Positions 37,828 through 49,962 of a DNA stretch of 64,000 nucleotides are shown piece by piece. Made by a program: the position numbers and the translations under genes. Where the stretch lies: positions 34,859,896-34,923,895 of the forward strand of contig NC_067206.1 of assembly GCF_026262505.1 (NCBI RefSeq). Direction: 5' to 3'. The notes below the pieces were generated by a model. It was not told the origin of the DNA. It searched no databases and was given only the letters and a program-made list of their open reading frames with translations. Position 1 is the stretch's first letter, and each line of letters opens with the position of its first letter. Source of the stretch: Trichomonas vaginalis G3. Lineage: Eukaryota; Parabasalia; Trichomonadida; Trichomonadidae.

Positions 37828-38697
37828 ATGTTAGAAAAAAAGTTTGCTGACATTGACAAGAAATTTGAGAATGTTTTAAAAAGAACAAGAGGAAGTTAGA
37901 AAATGCTCAGATAAAACCTATACACGACAAGTTCTTATTTGCTCAGAATGGTATAACAGGTCTAATTGCACCACCTGGGTTTGGTAAGACTTTCACTTAT
38001 CTTAAAATGGCTGCACAACAACAAGAACTAGATGAGAAGAACCCATTCTATGAGTTAGTTGTTATTTGTTACTTCTGGTCAATTTGACCAAACCGTCAAT
38101 TCGTTCAAAGATATTATAAAGAAGTCTAAGTTAGTATGTATAAAGGATACTGAGTTGTTAGATTGGATAAAGAAGTACCAAAGAAGAGTTTTGAAGTATA
38201 ATGCTATAAATGAGTATATAAATTCTAAGTTCAAAGACCCTAATGAGGAAATGCAGAGAATATTAGAGAAGAAACACTTCAGAAACAAACAGAAAGAGAT
38301 AGAATACATTTCGAAGAAATTGCAATCTTACGATTGGAAGACTTACCCTCATAGATGTCTTCTTATCTTAGATGATTTTGCCTCTCATCCTTTGTTAAAG
38401 AACAGAGAACAAGATATGTGTCGAATTCTTAAGAAACTTAGGCACTTTAACATTTCAGTCGTAATATGTGTACAGACAGCCAAGAGTTTAAGTAAGGATG
38501 TAAAGAGAATACTTACTGACATTATACTTTTCCCCGGATTGTCCGAAGACGATTTCATGGAACTTATGAAAGAGTCCATGGCAGGTAAGTTTGACAGACA
38601 TGAACTATGGGAGAAGTACAAAGTCATACAAGACCCACATACTTCTTTCAGAATTCATATCTACGCAAACAAAGTTCAAATTGTAAAAAGTCAATAA
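37828..38697 (+). pseudogene. Packaging ATPase (A32-like), copy 2
   Basis: Counterpart of 15424-16299, with the Walker B 'LLILDDFAS' block and the same C-terminal half. Not intact. Confidence 0.8.
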
Positions 38698-38712
38698 AAA
38701 TAAATGGTTCAT

Positions 38713-39526
38713 CTACCCTACTTGTTTGAAGTTGTCAAAATACTCTGTTATTTTTTCCTTTAACAATGACAAATCTTCTTTGAAGGTAAGTATTGTACAA
38801 CCTTTCATATCATAGTGTGTTTGAGGTAACGTATCTTGAACTATTTGTTTCACATCTTCATTTGGGGTCATTGAAATCGGTAAGTTTTCGCGATAGAACC
38901 AATTTCTGTCAGATTTGTAAATCTTAGCAAGGTCGTAAAAGCTCTTGTTGTTTCTTCTGACTAAATGCAACATAACCATATCTTTATCTTCTTCATTTTC
39001 CAACTCTTCAGTATAAATCATATACTTATAGTTCTTTTCCTTTCCTTTTGGTACCGAACGTGGTATTCTTTTCTGAATGCTTTTGTCTTTTGCTTCAAGC
39101 TTGTTTTCCATCTCTTCACGTTCTTGTCTATGAATTTCGTCAAGAAGTCTGTAAATATACCAAGCATAACGAGGCGAAGCCCACATTGCAACAGCATTTA
39201 CAAGAAGTCTATGTACATAATATCCTCTCAAACCGTTTGGCAATTTTTCACGATTTTCATAGAGTTTTGGCGACTGGGGTTTTTCTCCCACTCGTAGTCG
39301 AATTTTCAGCTCCATTTAATAGTTCAATAGTGCTTTGGTTCCTAAACCAGTCTTGTGGTTTCTTATTGTCGGGTGCAAAACATGCTGTCAAAATACTTTG
39401 CATTTGGTACATATCGTCTTTGACCGAACGAATGAGACGCAATTGTTTGTTAAACTGTATGTACTCGTATTCTTCATTTATAGCTTCATGGACTATAACT
39501 GTTGTTGTGTTCTCTGTTGTTGACAT
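38713..39526 (-). pseudogene. KilA-N domain protein, copy 2 only
   Basis: It contains the KilA-N signature 'GYYVHRLLVNAVAMWASPRYAWYIYRLLDEI' (given here in parts: 'GYYVHRLLVNAVAMW' and 'ASPRYAWYIYRLLDEI') and an N-terminal 'EYEYIQFNKQLRLIRS' block. The C-terminal part ('KNYKYMIYTEELENEEDKDMV') resembles the second domain (DUF3627-like) seen in KilA-N proteins of large DNA viruses. KilA-N proteins bind DNA and occur in phages, poxviruses and many T. vaginalis genes. It replaces the small-gene block of copy 1. Not intact. Confidence 0.75.
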
Positions 39527-39869
39527 TACTGTCTTTACATACAAAATAAAAAAATATTTTATAAAAAACTAACTTTATTTTTTCTATCTTAAGGAAATTC
39601 ATGATTTTTGTGCTGAATTCAATAAAAATAATGTTTAGGTGAAGAGGTGAGATTTCACCTCTTTTTTCACCTCATTTTTCACCTCTTTTTTTCACAAGCG
39701 TTTTACATGGTAAACGTTATTTTTAAAATTTTGTGAAAACTCAACGGTTTGACACATGCCCTAAAAATTATTTTACTCAAAATTTTGTTGCTGAATTCAA
39801 TAAAAATAATGTTTAGGGTAGATGATTAGATCTAACCCGATATCTACCCTCATTTCTACCCCAGTTATT

Positions 39870-40808
39870 TTATAACCGTTTTACATGGTAAACGTTATGA
39901 ATTCGTGAGACTCTAAACAATTTCGTAGCTTCTATTTCTTCGCTGAGGATATCGAATGTTTTAACAATGCCGAAGGTTTCTTTATACTTCTTCTTGACGT
40001 CAGATAGAAGGAAATCGTCAGCAGTTGGATAGTTTTTGTTCAGAAATTCTAACATGTCCATTTTATTTTCTACCGGCTTCTCTGCTTCTTTCTTTAAGTC
40101 AGCATAGTTGTTTCGCATACGTTCTATCTCTTTGACGGAGTAGTTATATTTCCTCATTGCTGCTTTACATTTAGAACATTGCGGGTTCATTTTTGCGTTA
40201 TATTCTGAAACCTTACCTGCTAAAACAACCAAGGCGTCAATGGTTTTCTTTAAATCTGAAGCAGTTGGTTTTATCTGTTCATTCCATACCTTACCTCTTC
40301 TATCTTTATCTCTTATCTGCCATACACATTTTGCAGCTAATGAAACAAAGTTGTCGTATGTCTTAAACTCCCCAGATTTATATATGTCAGAGATGTTCTT
40401 ATATAACATGTCGCAATCTTTGTCCATAACTTTATGGTTGCAATGATATCCTAGAAACTCATAATTTACCTTTCGTATGAACTTCTTTATTTCTACTGAG
40501 TCAGTTGCTTTGACTTCAATTTCGTCGAATTCAGGAATAGTTAGTTTTTGCTGCTGAATTTCAGGTAGTTTAGGCAAATGGTCGATGAGGTCCTCCATTT
40601 CATAAAGATACTGTTCATTTGTTTCATCCTGTGCGGTACAGTCTAAATTACTTGTTAAAAGTTCTTGCTTTATCTTCTGGATTTCTGTTTCAAAAGTATA
40701 TGAAGAAGGAATGAAGCTTTTCATCTCTACCAACATAGATGTTGGATTCATGACTAACGAGTTTGGTGAAGTTGTTTGAATTGTTGTTGTGCCGATTGTT
40801 GAAATCAT
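39870..40808 (-). CDS. Cassette gene of copy 2 (312 aa), function unknown
   Basis: Start placed at MISTIGTTTIQTTSP (40808) because it follows a TTTTTATTTTGTA leader also seen before the KilA-N gene. Charged, helical, with a 'CSKCKAAM' pair of Cys, a 'VWNEQIKPTASDLKKTIDAL' block and a basic end 'SRIHNVYHVKRL' that is encoded by a repeated element. No domain recognised. The frame looks whole. Probably a KilA-N-associated cargo gene. Confidence 0.5.
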   Translation of the reverse strand: MISTIGTTTIQTTSPNSLVMNPTSMLVEMKSFIPSSYTFETEIQKIKQELLTSNLDCTAQDETNEQYLYEMEDLIDHLPKLPEIQQQKLTIPEFDEIEVKATDSVEIKKFIRKVNYEFLGYHCNHKVMDKDCDMLYKNISDIYKSGEFKTYDNFVSLAAKCVWQIRDKDRRGKVWNEQIKPTASDLKKTIDALVVLAGKVSEYNAKMNPQCSKCKAAMRKYNYSVKEIERMRNNYADLKKEAEKPVENKMDMLEFLNKNYPTADDFLLSDVKKKYKETFGIVKTFDILSEEIEATKLFRVSRIHNVYHVKRL

Positions 40809-40938
40809 ATCTTTTTTACAAAATAAAAAAATAAATAAAAATAAAACTAACTTTATTTTTTCTATCTTAAGGAAATTCATGAAAATTCAAGAGGGTGAAA
40901 AAACAGGTGAAAAAAGAGGTGAAATCTCACCTCTTCAC

Positions 40939-41240
40939 CTAAACATTATTTTTGCTGAATTCAGCAACAAAATGAACGAGGTCAGGATGTATGTAAATAC
41001 CTTTGAATTCATTCATAACACCCTTTGTAAGCTCATAAAATGCTTGTTTTGAGGTCGAGCCACTTTTGGCTCCACCGTATTCTTTCAACCAAAACTCAAG
41101 AATTTCCTGCATGAATTTTGTATAAAAAGCAACAGTCCGAATTCCGGCGGTTGCTATATTCTTCACAAAATGCCTTATAATACTCTTCCCAGGACTTATT
41201 TTCCAACAACTTTCTAAAGTCTTTCATAAACTGACTGACT
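40939..41240 (-). pseudogene. KilA-N gene fragment
   Basis: The end reads 'GIYIHPDLVHFVAEFSKNNV', close to the KilA-N 'G-x-Y-x-H-P-x-L-x-x-x-I/V-A' pattern. The tail AEF(S/N)KNNV is encoded again in the modules at 39613 and 39790, showing exchange of this end. A CTGA microsatellite lies upstream (41231-41251). A fossil fragment. Confidence 0.5.
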
Positions 41241-41251
41241 GACTGACTGAC
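41231..41251. repeat. CTGA microsatellite
   Basis: Five CTGA units plus C, within the repeat block upstream of the KilA-N fragment. Confidence 0.9.
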
Positions 41252-41357
41252 GGCACAAAGTGGCTTAACGAAAACATTAATATATAAAATTCATGAAAAT
41301 TCAAGAGGGTGAAAAAACAGGTGAAAAAAGAGGTGAAATCTCACCTCTTCACCTAAA

Positions 41358-41696
41358 TTATATTTTTTGGTCCGGGAACAACTTTCTCTCAATTGGAGCT
41401 GTAGCATACTCTTTGCGTAAGCGGTTCAGACCTTCTTCGAAGTCTTGGTCTCTCTTGGACTGAGATTGGAATTGGAATTGTGGGGCAGGGTTTTGCATAA
41501 ACATACAAGGGTTGGGGCAGTAAGGCATAGGCTGAGGAGGGTAGTTCGGGAAGCCTTGTGGTGGGTAGTAACCTTGAGGTGGAAATTGGTAGTAATTCGG
41601 AGGTACTTGCTGGAACTGAGGTTGCTGAGGAGACTGTTGTGGTTCTTTAGGTTCCTCTGGTTTGGGAATGGACTCGGTTGGTGGGACGTCGGACAT
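41358..41696 (-). pseudogene. Pro/Gln-rich protein, copy 2
   Basis: Counterpart of the first ~100 residues of 14146-14727; the rest is replaced by the shuffled-repeat block, so it is shorter than its relative. Confidence 0.6.
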
Positions 41697-41734
41697 TCGT
41701 TTGTGTCCTGTCGGACCACAACGATAAAAATCTC

Positions 41735-41826
41735 TGCTACTAGCAGTACTTTTACTGACAGTAGCAGTACTTTTTCTGACAGTAGCAGTACTTTTACTGA
41801 CAGTAGCAGTACTTTTTCTGACAGTA
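41735..41826. repeat. 21-bp minisatellite, copy 2
   Basis: About four units of the same 21-bp repeat as at 13945-14112, between the same two divergent genes. Confidence 0.85.
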
Positions 41827-41829
41827 GCA

Positions 41830-42190
41830 ATGGTCGAGGTCGAACCTACCGACGAGGCAATTTACCTAATTGAAATTAACGAGCTTGTTAAAGACTTCCT
41901 CAGGCAGAATGTAAAAGGCAAGCTTGTTAACGGTTGGATAACGGGAAGGGCTGCCTTGAATCTCGAGACTTCGACTGGAATTCCAATTCAAATACCAGAC
42001 GGGACAGCCTACGACGACATAAAGCAAGCAAAGAAGGAAGCCATTATAAAGTTCTTTGCCAAGCGTCCTTGGATACTATTTCCAAACAGAGAACCCTTTC
42101 CCAAGAATGAACCAAATTCTCAAGGGTCTCCTTCACTTCTCTGGTCAACCATTCTACATAACCTGTGAAGGCGACATCCAACCAGTTCAG
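41830..42190 (+). pseudogene. Counterpart of the 121-aa protein, copy 2
   Basis: Nearly identical to 13584-13949 except at the C-terminal end. Not fully intact. Confidence 0.6.
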
Positions 42191-42306
42191 TAAACATCTC
42201 ATTTTAACTCACTTTTTTATGTTTTTTGTGAAAGTGTCAAAAATAAATAGTTTTCATGAGTTTTCTACGATGTTAGAAAAAATGTTATTTTCTAATATCT
42301 TCACAT

Positions 42307-43168
42307 TCAATACTTTTTCAGCACTTTTCCGTAGTTATATATGAAAGACAATTCGAGATAAAAAGTCATAGACAATGGAATAATATGTTGCACACCATTT
42401 GTTGTGAACCAAACTTGAAAGTCAGAGAAACTGTTACTAGGTGGTTCGTAGAATTTAGAAGCAAAGTCATAAAGGTCCTTACCAATACATAGAAAACTAT
42501 TGTTGCTTGAACTGAAACTTGCATGAACATACATTTTGAGGGTCAAACACGTTTCTATAAACCATCAAATCTGCTGGTGGAAGTATAAATTTAAATGGAC
42601 CATCTGGTGGTAATGGTTCGTTCTGGTTTAGTAACCGAAGAAATTGTGCCCAAGAACGTTTGTCTACTTCCCAAAATAAAAAACTCTGTATCTCTTGAGG
42701 GTTAATTTCAATCTTTTGAAATGAAACGGTGGAGTTCATCTTGTCATATTCTAGTTTCAGATAGTATGTTCCATTTAGTAAAGAGTCGTATTTTTCTTGA
42801 AATTCCCAATAATATTTGTTCATTTGAGTTTGAAAGTCATCTAGAGTTTTCTCAGACTTTCGTCTGAACGAACTGTAAAAGATTCTCATTTTCGTCAAAT
42901 TTGTCTATTAGACCATCAGGACCTTTATACTGCCCATGAAAATATACTGCGAACATAAATGCGTTAGTTCTATTTGAAAACAAAACTCTTCTAAATCCTA
43001 TTGCCTTTGCATCTGAAGGACTTTGAAGCCAACGAATTGATAGTCAAACCTGTATGCTCGGGATGAAATTTTTTCATCTGAAATAGTCCTACCAGCATTT
43101 GTAAAGATATAGTCTAACGGTTTTGTATCTGCTACTTTTGTTCTTTGTTTTTCAACCTGAAGCATTTA
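42307..43168 (-). pseudogene. Divergent paralogue of Maverick family A
   Basis: Shares the block order of the 282-aa gene at 53223 ('FYEPPSNSFSDFQVWFTTNG', 'LELSFIYNYG') but is strongly diverged, about a third to half identical by eye. It sits where copy 1 has small genes. Two members of one family in one element suggest different partners, for instance two fibres. Not intact. 43169-43314 has no clear gene but keeps an AAAAATGTCACTTTTTT box (43287-43303). Confidence 0.6.
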
Positions 43169-43314
43169 ATATATGTAAAAATATATTGTTTTAAAATGGT
43201 AATGCCATTTCATATTTTCTCATCTAACAAACAAGTTTCCCAACGGTCTTCTCCAACAAACTCAGCGTACATTTCAAATAAAATTAAAAAATGTCACTTT
43301 TTTGAAAAACGTTT

Positions 43315-45461
43315 TTACTTCATGCAATGTTTTGTTTCTGTGCCGTCTTCAAGTATGCCCCAATATTTCCTTTTCGATATTACATGAACTTCGGAAAATA
43401 CCTTATCTAGCTTAAAACAGCCCATCTTTTCACCGACCATTCCCATTTCAATGAGTTTGTTGTATCCTTCTTCGTTCGTCATGAGTGCGTCAATGTTCTC
43501 ATAGTAAACCTTCACTTTGGATTTGACTTCCGAGAAGAATCATTGTAGTTGTCAAGGACTGCTTTTGCGAACTGAGGGTAACCAATGTTCGACAATAGGT
43601 TTTAATGTGGTTACTAAGCCACTTTGACCTTGAGTGATTCGTACTTCAAAAAAAAGGAGAAAACCTTTCAACAAGTTGTCGACCTTCTCATAATGTTTAC
43701 TCTTCATCTCTTGAGGTTTCTTAATGGAATATCCCCATGTCGAATTCATAAGCAATTTGAGTGTCATTGCAAGTTTGGGGTTTGAAGCTTTCCTAATATC
43801 ATACAGTTGTTATATGACTTTTCCAACTGTATAGTTCCTTCCCGGGAACTCACCATCTTCGTTTGGAATTCCAGTCGGAATATATTGGACAAACCTCATG
43901 TATGCAGCGTTAAGGTCGACATAGTATATCTTTTCATCTGAGTCGAACTTGTCGCAACCAATTGGTCCAGTTTGTGGAAATTCAAGTGAGTCTCTTATCT
44001 TCTGAGAAACTTCTCCTGTTATCTCATAAACATCGTCGAAGCAACCTGTTTCATATAAAACCTTCTGACCTAACTCAGATGCTCTCCAATACAATTTGAC
44101 GTCAATTGGATGTCTCAATGGAAGTTTGTTTATAGCATCTTGAAGTTCTTGCAACCTCATTGGAAGTTCTTCTGGTTCAGGTTGGTATCCGAACATACCA
44201 ACTCCTTGTGGAACTGTGTACTTCTTTTGTACTAGAACTTTGTCTGGAACAACTTTTGGTCTTGCTAACAATGAAAAGTTTGTTTCGTCTTTTGGTACAA
44301 AAGTTTCTGTCAGCTTGTCATCTGGAATTGGTTCCAACAAACCTTTCTCGAAAGAATGTTTACAGCTCTGACAATGTTGCACTTACTTTTACCAAAGAAT
44401 GGGTTTGTAAGACTTTCGTTCAATATGAAGTGTTTGTGGACAATTACAATCTTCAACCATGGTAAGTCTTTGTCAACAACATAGTCGTCATGTGAAGAAC
44501 CTTTAGTTGTAGGTATGTTGACTCGGATATTGACATTTGCCAACGGTGCAATTTTTGCCAATTGACCTCTGAGAATGTACCTTGTCTTCACACATGACTC
44601 AAGATACTTCATCTTCTCATCTGTAACAAGACCAGAGTTCCTGAAACATGTAAGAATGCAAGGTTCATTGACAATTGTTTTCAATTGAATTGTAAATTCC
44701 ATACCTTGTCAAGTCAATGTCAGACTTATTTATGAACGGGAAGTATCCAGCATGTTGTCTGACTGCTTGAGGGTTAGGTTGGTACCATTCGAACTTGACA
44801 CTTGCAATTCCTTCAATTGCATTCAAAATGTCTGAGTCGGAGTCAACCATTTGTTCTCTCTTTGTAGTCTTGAAAGCGTCAAGAAGTTTTGCGGCTGTTT
44901 GTTCATTGCCATGTGCATAGTAAATGTGACCATCCAAAATCTGTTATGGTCAATCTGAGATTGTGTCCTTTCTTATTTCCGTCTTGTATGGCCAGCAAGT
45001 ACTCCCATGAAGCCTTCTTTGTTCTTTCCTTCGTCAAAGTTTACTGTAAAGGTTCGACCAGATGTAATTTGACTTCTAACTTCACGATACTTTTCATATG
45101 CATATCTTGTTCTTTCCATGGGAGCATGTGCGTCTTCACCTTTTCCTTTTTTCCTTCTCAAAGGATGCAATTGTTCGTCATGTTTCCAGTAGAATTGGCA
45201 AAGCCGTCGTGTCCTTCAACTTGAGGTTCACTAACATCGAAAGGCATGTCCATAAGACTTCTTCTTCTAACCTCTCTATCTGTTTGGATAATTGGCACGT
45301 GCTGTTTCCAAATCCATTTCGTAGCGAAGACCAGACAATTTGTCATAGACTTTTATGGGTCTTCCCTTCCTATATTTAAAATTCTTCGAAACTCTCCAAC
45401 CATATCTTTGTAACTCTGCTTTTATTCTAGCAGACTTTCTATCCATTCTATATGGGGGCAT
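43315..45461 (-). pseudogene. DNA polymerase B, protein-primed type, copy 2
   Basis: Counterpart of 9465-11616 with the same palm motifs A, B and C and the N-terminal basic part. TTTTTA box 11 nt upstream of the ATG. Not intact. Confidence 0.85.
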
Positions 45462-45494
45462 TTTTATAAAAATAAAAAATATTTTTTTCTTTAC

Positions 45495-46074
45495 TTATAC
45501 ATAACCGCCTGCTGCCATAAGTCTTTGACGCCAACCCATACCAGCTAATGAAGGTTGACTTGGTTTAGTTTGGAAACTAAACTTTGGTTTTGGTTTATCT
45601 TCAGTTTTTGGTTTTTCTTCTTCTATCGGTTTTTCGTCACTTTTCGGTTCCTCTGACTTTACTTCACTTGCAGGAACAGTTGTGTCGTCAACATCTTCAT
45701 AAATATCATATGCCATTTGTTTTTGTTTTCCTTTCAACTTTTGTGTTTGTTGTAAAGTTTAGAATATTTCAACTCTAAGTCAATGAGATGTTCTATAATG
45801 AACTGTTGGTCAGTGAAGTAAACTTTTCCATCTGTTGTCTCGAAAGCTCCTTCAGACTTCAATATTTTATTTTGAGAGTCTGTTTCTTTTTTGAGATACT
45901 AGCCGTTCCATTTCTATGAAAAGTGACTTTATAGTTAGGGTTTGTATTTCCAGACCTGGCACTTTCTATTATTTGAATTTTTCTCTTCATCTGTAAGCTT
46001 TTGACAGGTTTTGACAATGGTTCTGAACTTTTTGTTTGTGGTGTCAAATCTACCGTTTCAACTTCTTCGGTCAT
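45495..46074 (-). pseudogene. 194-aa protein counterpart, copy 2 first unit
   Basis: Matches 8848-9432 throughout, with the GMGWRQRLMAAGGY end. Not intact. Confidence 0.6.
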
Positions 46075-46093
46075 TTCATCTCAGTAAAAAATT

Positions 46094-46248
46094 TTAGTTT
46101 GGTTTGTTTTCAAACTGGTTGTTTAGGTTTTTTAAGTCGGTCTAAAACTTCCTGAGGTATAGGAAGAACTTTACAAACACGTGGTTGTAAATGCTGGAAG
46201 CGACAAATCCATCTTGAACTCATTTGTCTCAAATGCTGCATTGTTCAT
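46094..46248 (-). pseudogene. Small basic protein counterpart, first unit
   Basis: Matches 8676-8828. Not intact. Keeps the TTTTTACTGAGATGAA leader. Confidence 0.5.
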
Positions 46249-46261
46249 TTCATCTCAGTAA

Positions 46262-46672
46262 AAAAATTACATTCCCCCACGTTTGAGGTGGTTGCGGTTG
46301 GTTATTGCTTACCCATTTGTTGTGCATGGTTATATCCTCTGTTAAAGAATCTTTCACCTTGGTCCATATAGTGTCCTGCTTGGTTATAGTAGTCATTTGC
46401 TTGGTTATAATAGTTTCCTGCTTGTCTTCCTACATTGTCCATCCATCCTTGAACTTTTCCCTTGTTTCAGGATTTGGAATAAGATTTGTTGCATCTCGTG
46501 CTACATCCCAACCTTTCTGTACAGTTTGTATAATAGGTTGTGCTTTCTCTTTAAGTATACCTAATGTACTCAAAATCTTCCTTCCAACTCCAAATACACC
46601 TCTGGCTATTGTTCCCACTGCGGGCAAAAATCTGGATGCAACTCCTGCTAATGCGCCAAATAAACCATTTCT
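46262..46672 (-). pseudogene. Amphipathic Gly/Tyr-rich protein counterpart, first unit
   Basis: Matches 8234-8656, with fewer Tyr/Asn units. Not intact. Confidence 0.6.
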
Positions 46673-46686
46673 TATAGGGTTAAAAA

Positions 46687-47642
46687 ATGACGAATCCGAA
46701 CAAGGACCCTATGTTTCTAAAGCGACAAAGAAAGCACTCATGATAAAAATCTTTAGTTCAACACCAAATGCTTGGTTTATGGATATCTTGGAAAACATTC
46801 CGAGAGTTAGAACAGATGGACCTCCATACTGGTTAATATTTGTTGGTCAAAACACAGATACTGTGAAGCCATAACCATTATGGTCCAAAAATATTTTAGA
46901 TGTGAAAACTGCTTTGACAATATTCGTTGACAAATACCATCCAACAAAACTGACATCTGACTGTGAAAGTTCTTTCAAATCAGATGATGTAAAAACTATC
47001 TGCGTTCAAAAAATGTAAACCAATATTTCATTGTCGACCAAAACCATTCTGCTCTTTGGTGTCATTGACGGATGTATAAAATGTTAAGAGACTTAAACCA
47101 ACCACAAGGTGGTGAAGCAAATGAAATGTCATATGACGACAAATATAGACACTTCTCCATGGCAAAGATGAGCACAAGTTTTAAATATTTACAATAACCG
47201 TAAACAAAAAGGTTTGGGAAACCACTCCCCCGAAGAAATGAAAAACAACCCTGACTTAGAGAAAGACTATATATTTAATAATTTAGTCAAAGAGACAAAC
47301 AAGAAAGAATGCCGGGCTTCAAACTTCAGAAAGGTGACAAAGTAAAAATAGAAATACCTAAACGCGACCCATATGAAAATACTATTGACTATGACAACAA
47401 TGGGAACCCGACAGGTACTCACATTCGTGTTCGTAAAAATAGAAGAAAGTATAACAAGAGAATATTATGAAGTTTTAGGCAAACATGGCAAAATGTACAC
47501 ACTGCAAGCAGAAGATAAAACTACTATTGTCAGACCTCGTTTCAAACTTGTCAAAGTTCAAGGTGGTATACTTTCAAAGACAGTTCCTAACAAATATAAG
47601 ACAACTCCTGACGAATATGCTAGAAGTTGAAAATGACGACTA
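46687..47642 (+). pseudogene. Integrase (rve), copy 2 first unit
   Basis: Matches 7257-8216, closer to copy 1 than to the second unit ('RVRTDGPPYWLIF'). Not intact. Confidence 0.8.
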
Positions 47643-49331
47643 AGCATTCTATACCATGCGTAAACTGTCATGTAGGTGGCATGTATTCTTTACTTTGTCC
47701 CGTTGTTTGTGTATATCCTGAAACGAAATGTGTATGGTTTCCTTCTCCCTGCGTGTCATCCAGTAACAATTTATAGCAAACTTAACGTCGTCTTTAACAT
47801 CATATCCTTTACCTTTTGTCATTCCTGACCAATCCCAATATCTATGCTTATGCCAACCTGCTTGAGATGTACTTAAATCTATGTAATGACTGTGTGCAGG
47901 TAAATTTTCACCTGAAATCGTTTTACTTCCACTGTTTCCTTTGAAGAGTTTGCACAATACAAAAACCTGTCGACTATTTGTTCCCATGCACCAACACCAA
48001 ACATTACTTGAGGACCTCTTGCACCATAGATGTATAAATAGAACCTAGTGGGTTCATTAAATCAAACATATGAGATATTATAGGATTGTCTCTTTTTGAA
48101 CTTAAAATATAGTGCAACTATTTCAGGTTTCTTCTGGTTTGTGTCAGAATATTTTTTATAATATAATCTTATGTTTTCAGGGTAGGTAAAGTCTTGACTA
48201 TAATATTTATTTCTGTCATCTGTATAATAATATACTATTCTCGTTTTTTCTATTGCATTATATCTTTTATATCTATAATAATCTAAATATAATATTAGCT
48301 TTTGTTCATCTACATGTGGTGTTCTGTCGTCATCTCCATAGTCATAATAATGTGGTGCTGGAGCTGGGTCAGGCAATGTCATATCTGCCATTTCATAAAC
48401 TCTTAAATATTTCTTTTGTTCGTCTCCATATAAGTTTAAGTAGCAGTTGTTGTCTAATGGAACTTTAACTTGTGTACCATCATTCTTTTTATAGCTTACA
48501 TACATTTCATTGTTATTTTTCGGAATGAGTTTATGCCGTGTACCATTTTTTAAGGACCGTACCAACTGCCATCTAAAATATTTATTTTCTTCATTGACAG
48601 AAAAGTCACCAACAATAGTTTCAATATTTTTTGTTCCTATCAAACTTTGGTATATTTCATTGACATATGTTTTATCTGCTTTCTTTTCAAGGCTAACGTT
48701 TAAGTCTGTTATTTCAGAAGATGTATGTGTATGTCCAACGTCACTTTTCCTGTTTAAGGTTTCTTGTAAGTTTGTAATATTTGCAATGGTATGTGTATGT
48801 CCAACGTCACTTTTCCTGTTTAAGGTTTCTTGTAAGTTTGTAATATCAGATATAGAATGTGTATGAGTCTTATCTGCTTTTGTCTCTAATGTTTCCTTAA
48901 GACTTGGTATTTGGTTAATATAATGTATATGAGTCTTTTTAGAATATTCGTTTTCAGCTCTTGTCACTTCACTTGACATTTTATTGTCAACATATGTTTT
49001 GTCTGCTAGTTCAGATGAGTATGTTCTTTTGTTGCATAAGCATTGTTAGCTCTTTTCTTCTTTTGCTATTGCATCGTCTACATATTCTTTGTCAGCTTTG
49101 TTGTCAACATCTGCTTTCAAAAGAAGTTCATTTATAGGTTTCTCGTTTAAAGTTTCCTTTTTGATTTATACAGACAGTATTGTTCTTATTGTCTTGAAAC
49201 AGAAACTCATCTGTCATTGGGTTTATTGTCAGTTTTAAGTCACCCTCTTTCAATGACTCAGATATCTTAGAATAGTTTGAAAGGTTTGTTGTGTTCTTAT
49301 TTAGAGCTTGCATAATGAGTTGTCGGTTCAT
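47640..49331 (-). pseudogene. Fibre with tail-collar domain, copy 2 first unit
   Basis: Matches 5392-7260, with only two 66-bp repeat units (48720-48866). It stops at the junction near its own 5' end, where the second unit begins. Not intact. Confidence 0.75.
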
Positions 49332-49334
49332 TCA

Positions 49335-49769
49335 CTTTTCGGTTCCTCTGACTTTACCTCACTTGCAGGTAGTTGTGTCGTCAACATCTTCATAAATATC
49401 ATATGCCATTTGTTTTTGTTTTCCTTTCAACTTTTTGTGTTTGTTGTAAAGTTTAGAATATTTCGACTCTAAGTCAATGAGATGTTCTATAATGAACTGT
49501 TGGTCAGTGAAGTAAACTTTTCCATCTGTTGTCTCGAAAGCTCCTTCAGACTTCAATATTTTATTTGTGAGAGTCTGTTTCTTTTTTGAGATACTAGCCG
49601 TTCCATTTCTATGAAAAGTGACTTTATAGTTAGGGTTTGTATTTCCAGACCTGGCACTTTCTATTATTGAATTTTTCTCTTCATCTGTAAGTTCTTTGAC
49701 AGGTTTTGACAATGGTTCTGAACTTTTTGTTTGTGGTGTCAAATCTACCGTTTCAACTTCTTCGGTCAT
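49335..49769 (-). pseudogene. 194-aa protein, second unit, partial
   Basis: The N-terminal ~135 residues of the 194-aa family, cut at the junction with the fibre gene of the first unit. This is where two Maverick copies were joined. Confidence 0.65.
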
Positions 49770-49788
49770 TTCATCTCAGTAAAAAATT

Positions 49789-49944
49789 TTAGTTTGGTTT
49801 GTTTTCAACTGGTTGTTTAGGTTTTTTAAGTCGGTCTAAAACTTCCTGAGGTATAGGAAGAACTTGACAAACACGTGGTTGTGTAACTGCTGGAAGTCGA
49901 CAAATCCATCTTGAACCCATTTGTCTCAATGCTGTATTGTTCAT
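49789..49944 (-). CDS. Small basic Maverick protein, second unit (51 aa)
   Basis: MNNTALRQMGSRWICRL start; one residue longer than the copy 1 version. Its conservation across copies as an open frame supports it as a real small gene. TTTTTACTGAGATGAA leader. Confidence 0.55.
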   Translation of the reverse strand: MNNTALRQMGSRWICRLPAVTQPRVCQVLPIPQEVLDRLKKPKQPVENKPN

Positions 49945-49962
49945 TTCATCTCAGTAAAAAAT

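Larger units (their letters stand above)
39545..41357. repeat. Shuffled-repeat block around KilA-N cassette genes
   Basis: A ~70-bp module with the palindrome GAGGTGAAATCTCACCTC occurs at 40874-40943 and, identical, at 41288-41357, and inverted at 39611-39690. A related module (gctgaattcaataaaaata, then TTTAGGGTAGAT) lies at 39787-39860. The sequence ACATGGTAAACGTTAT recurs at 39705 and 39884, and the stretch CTAACTTTATTTTTTC at 39570 and 40845. The block looks like a recombination hot spot in which gene ends were exchanged. Confidence 0.7.
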
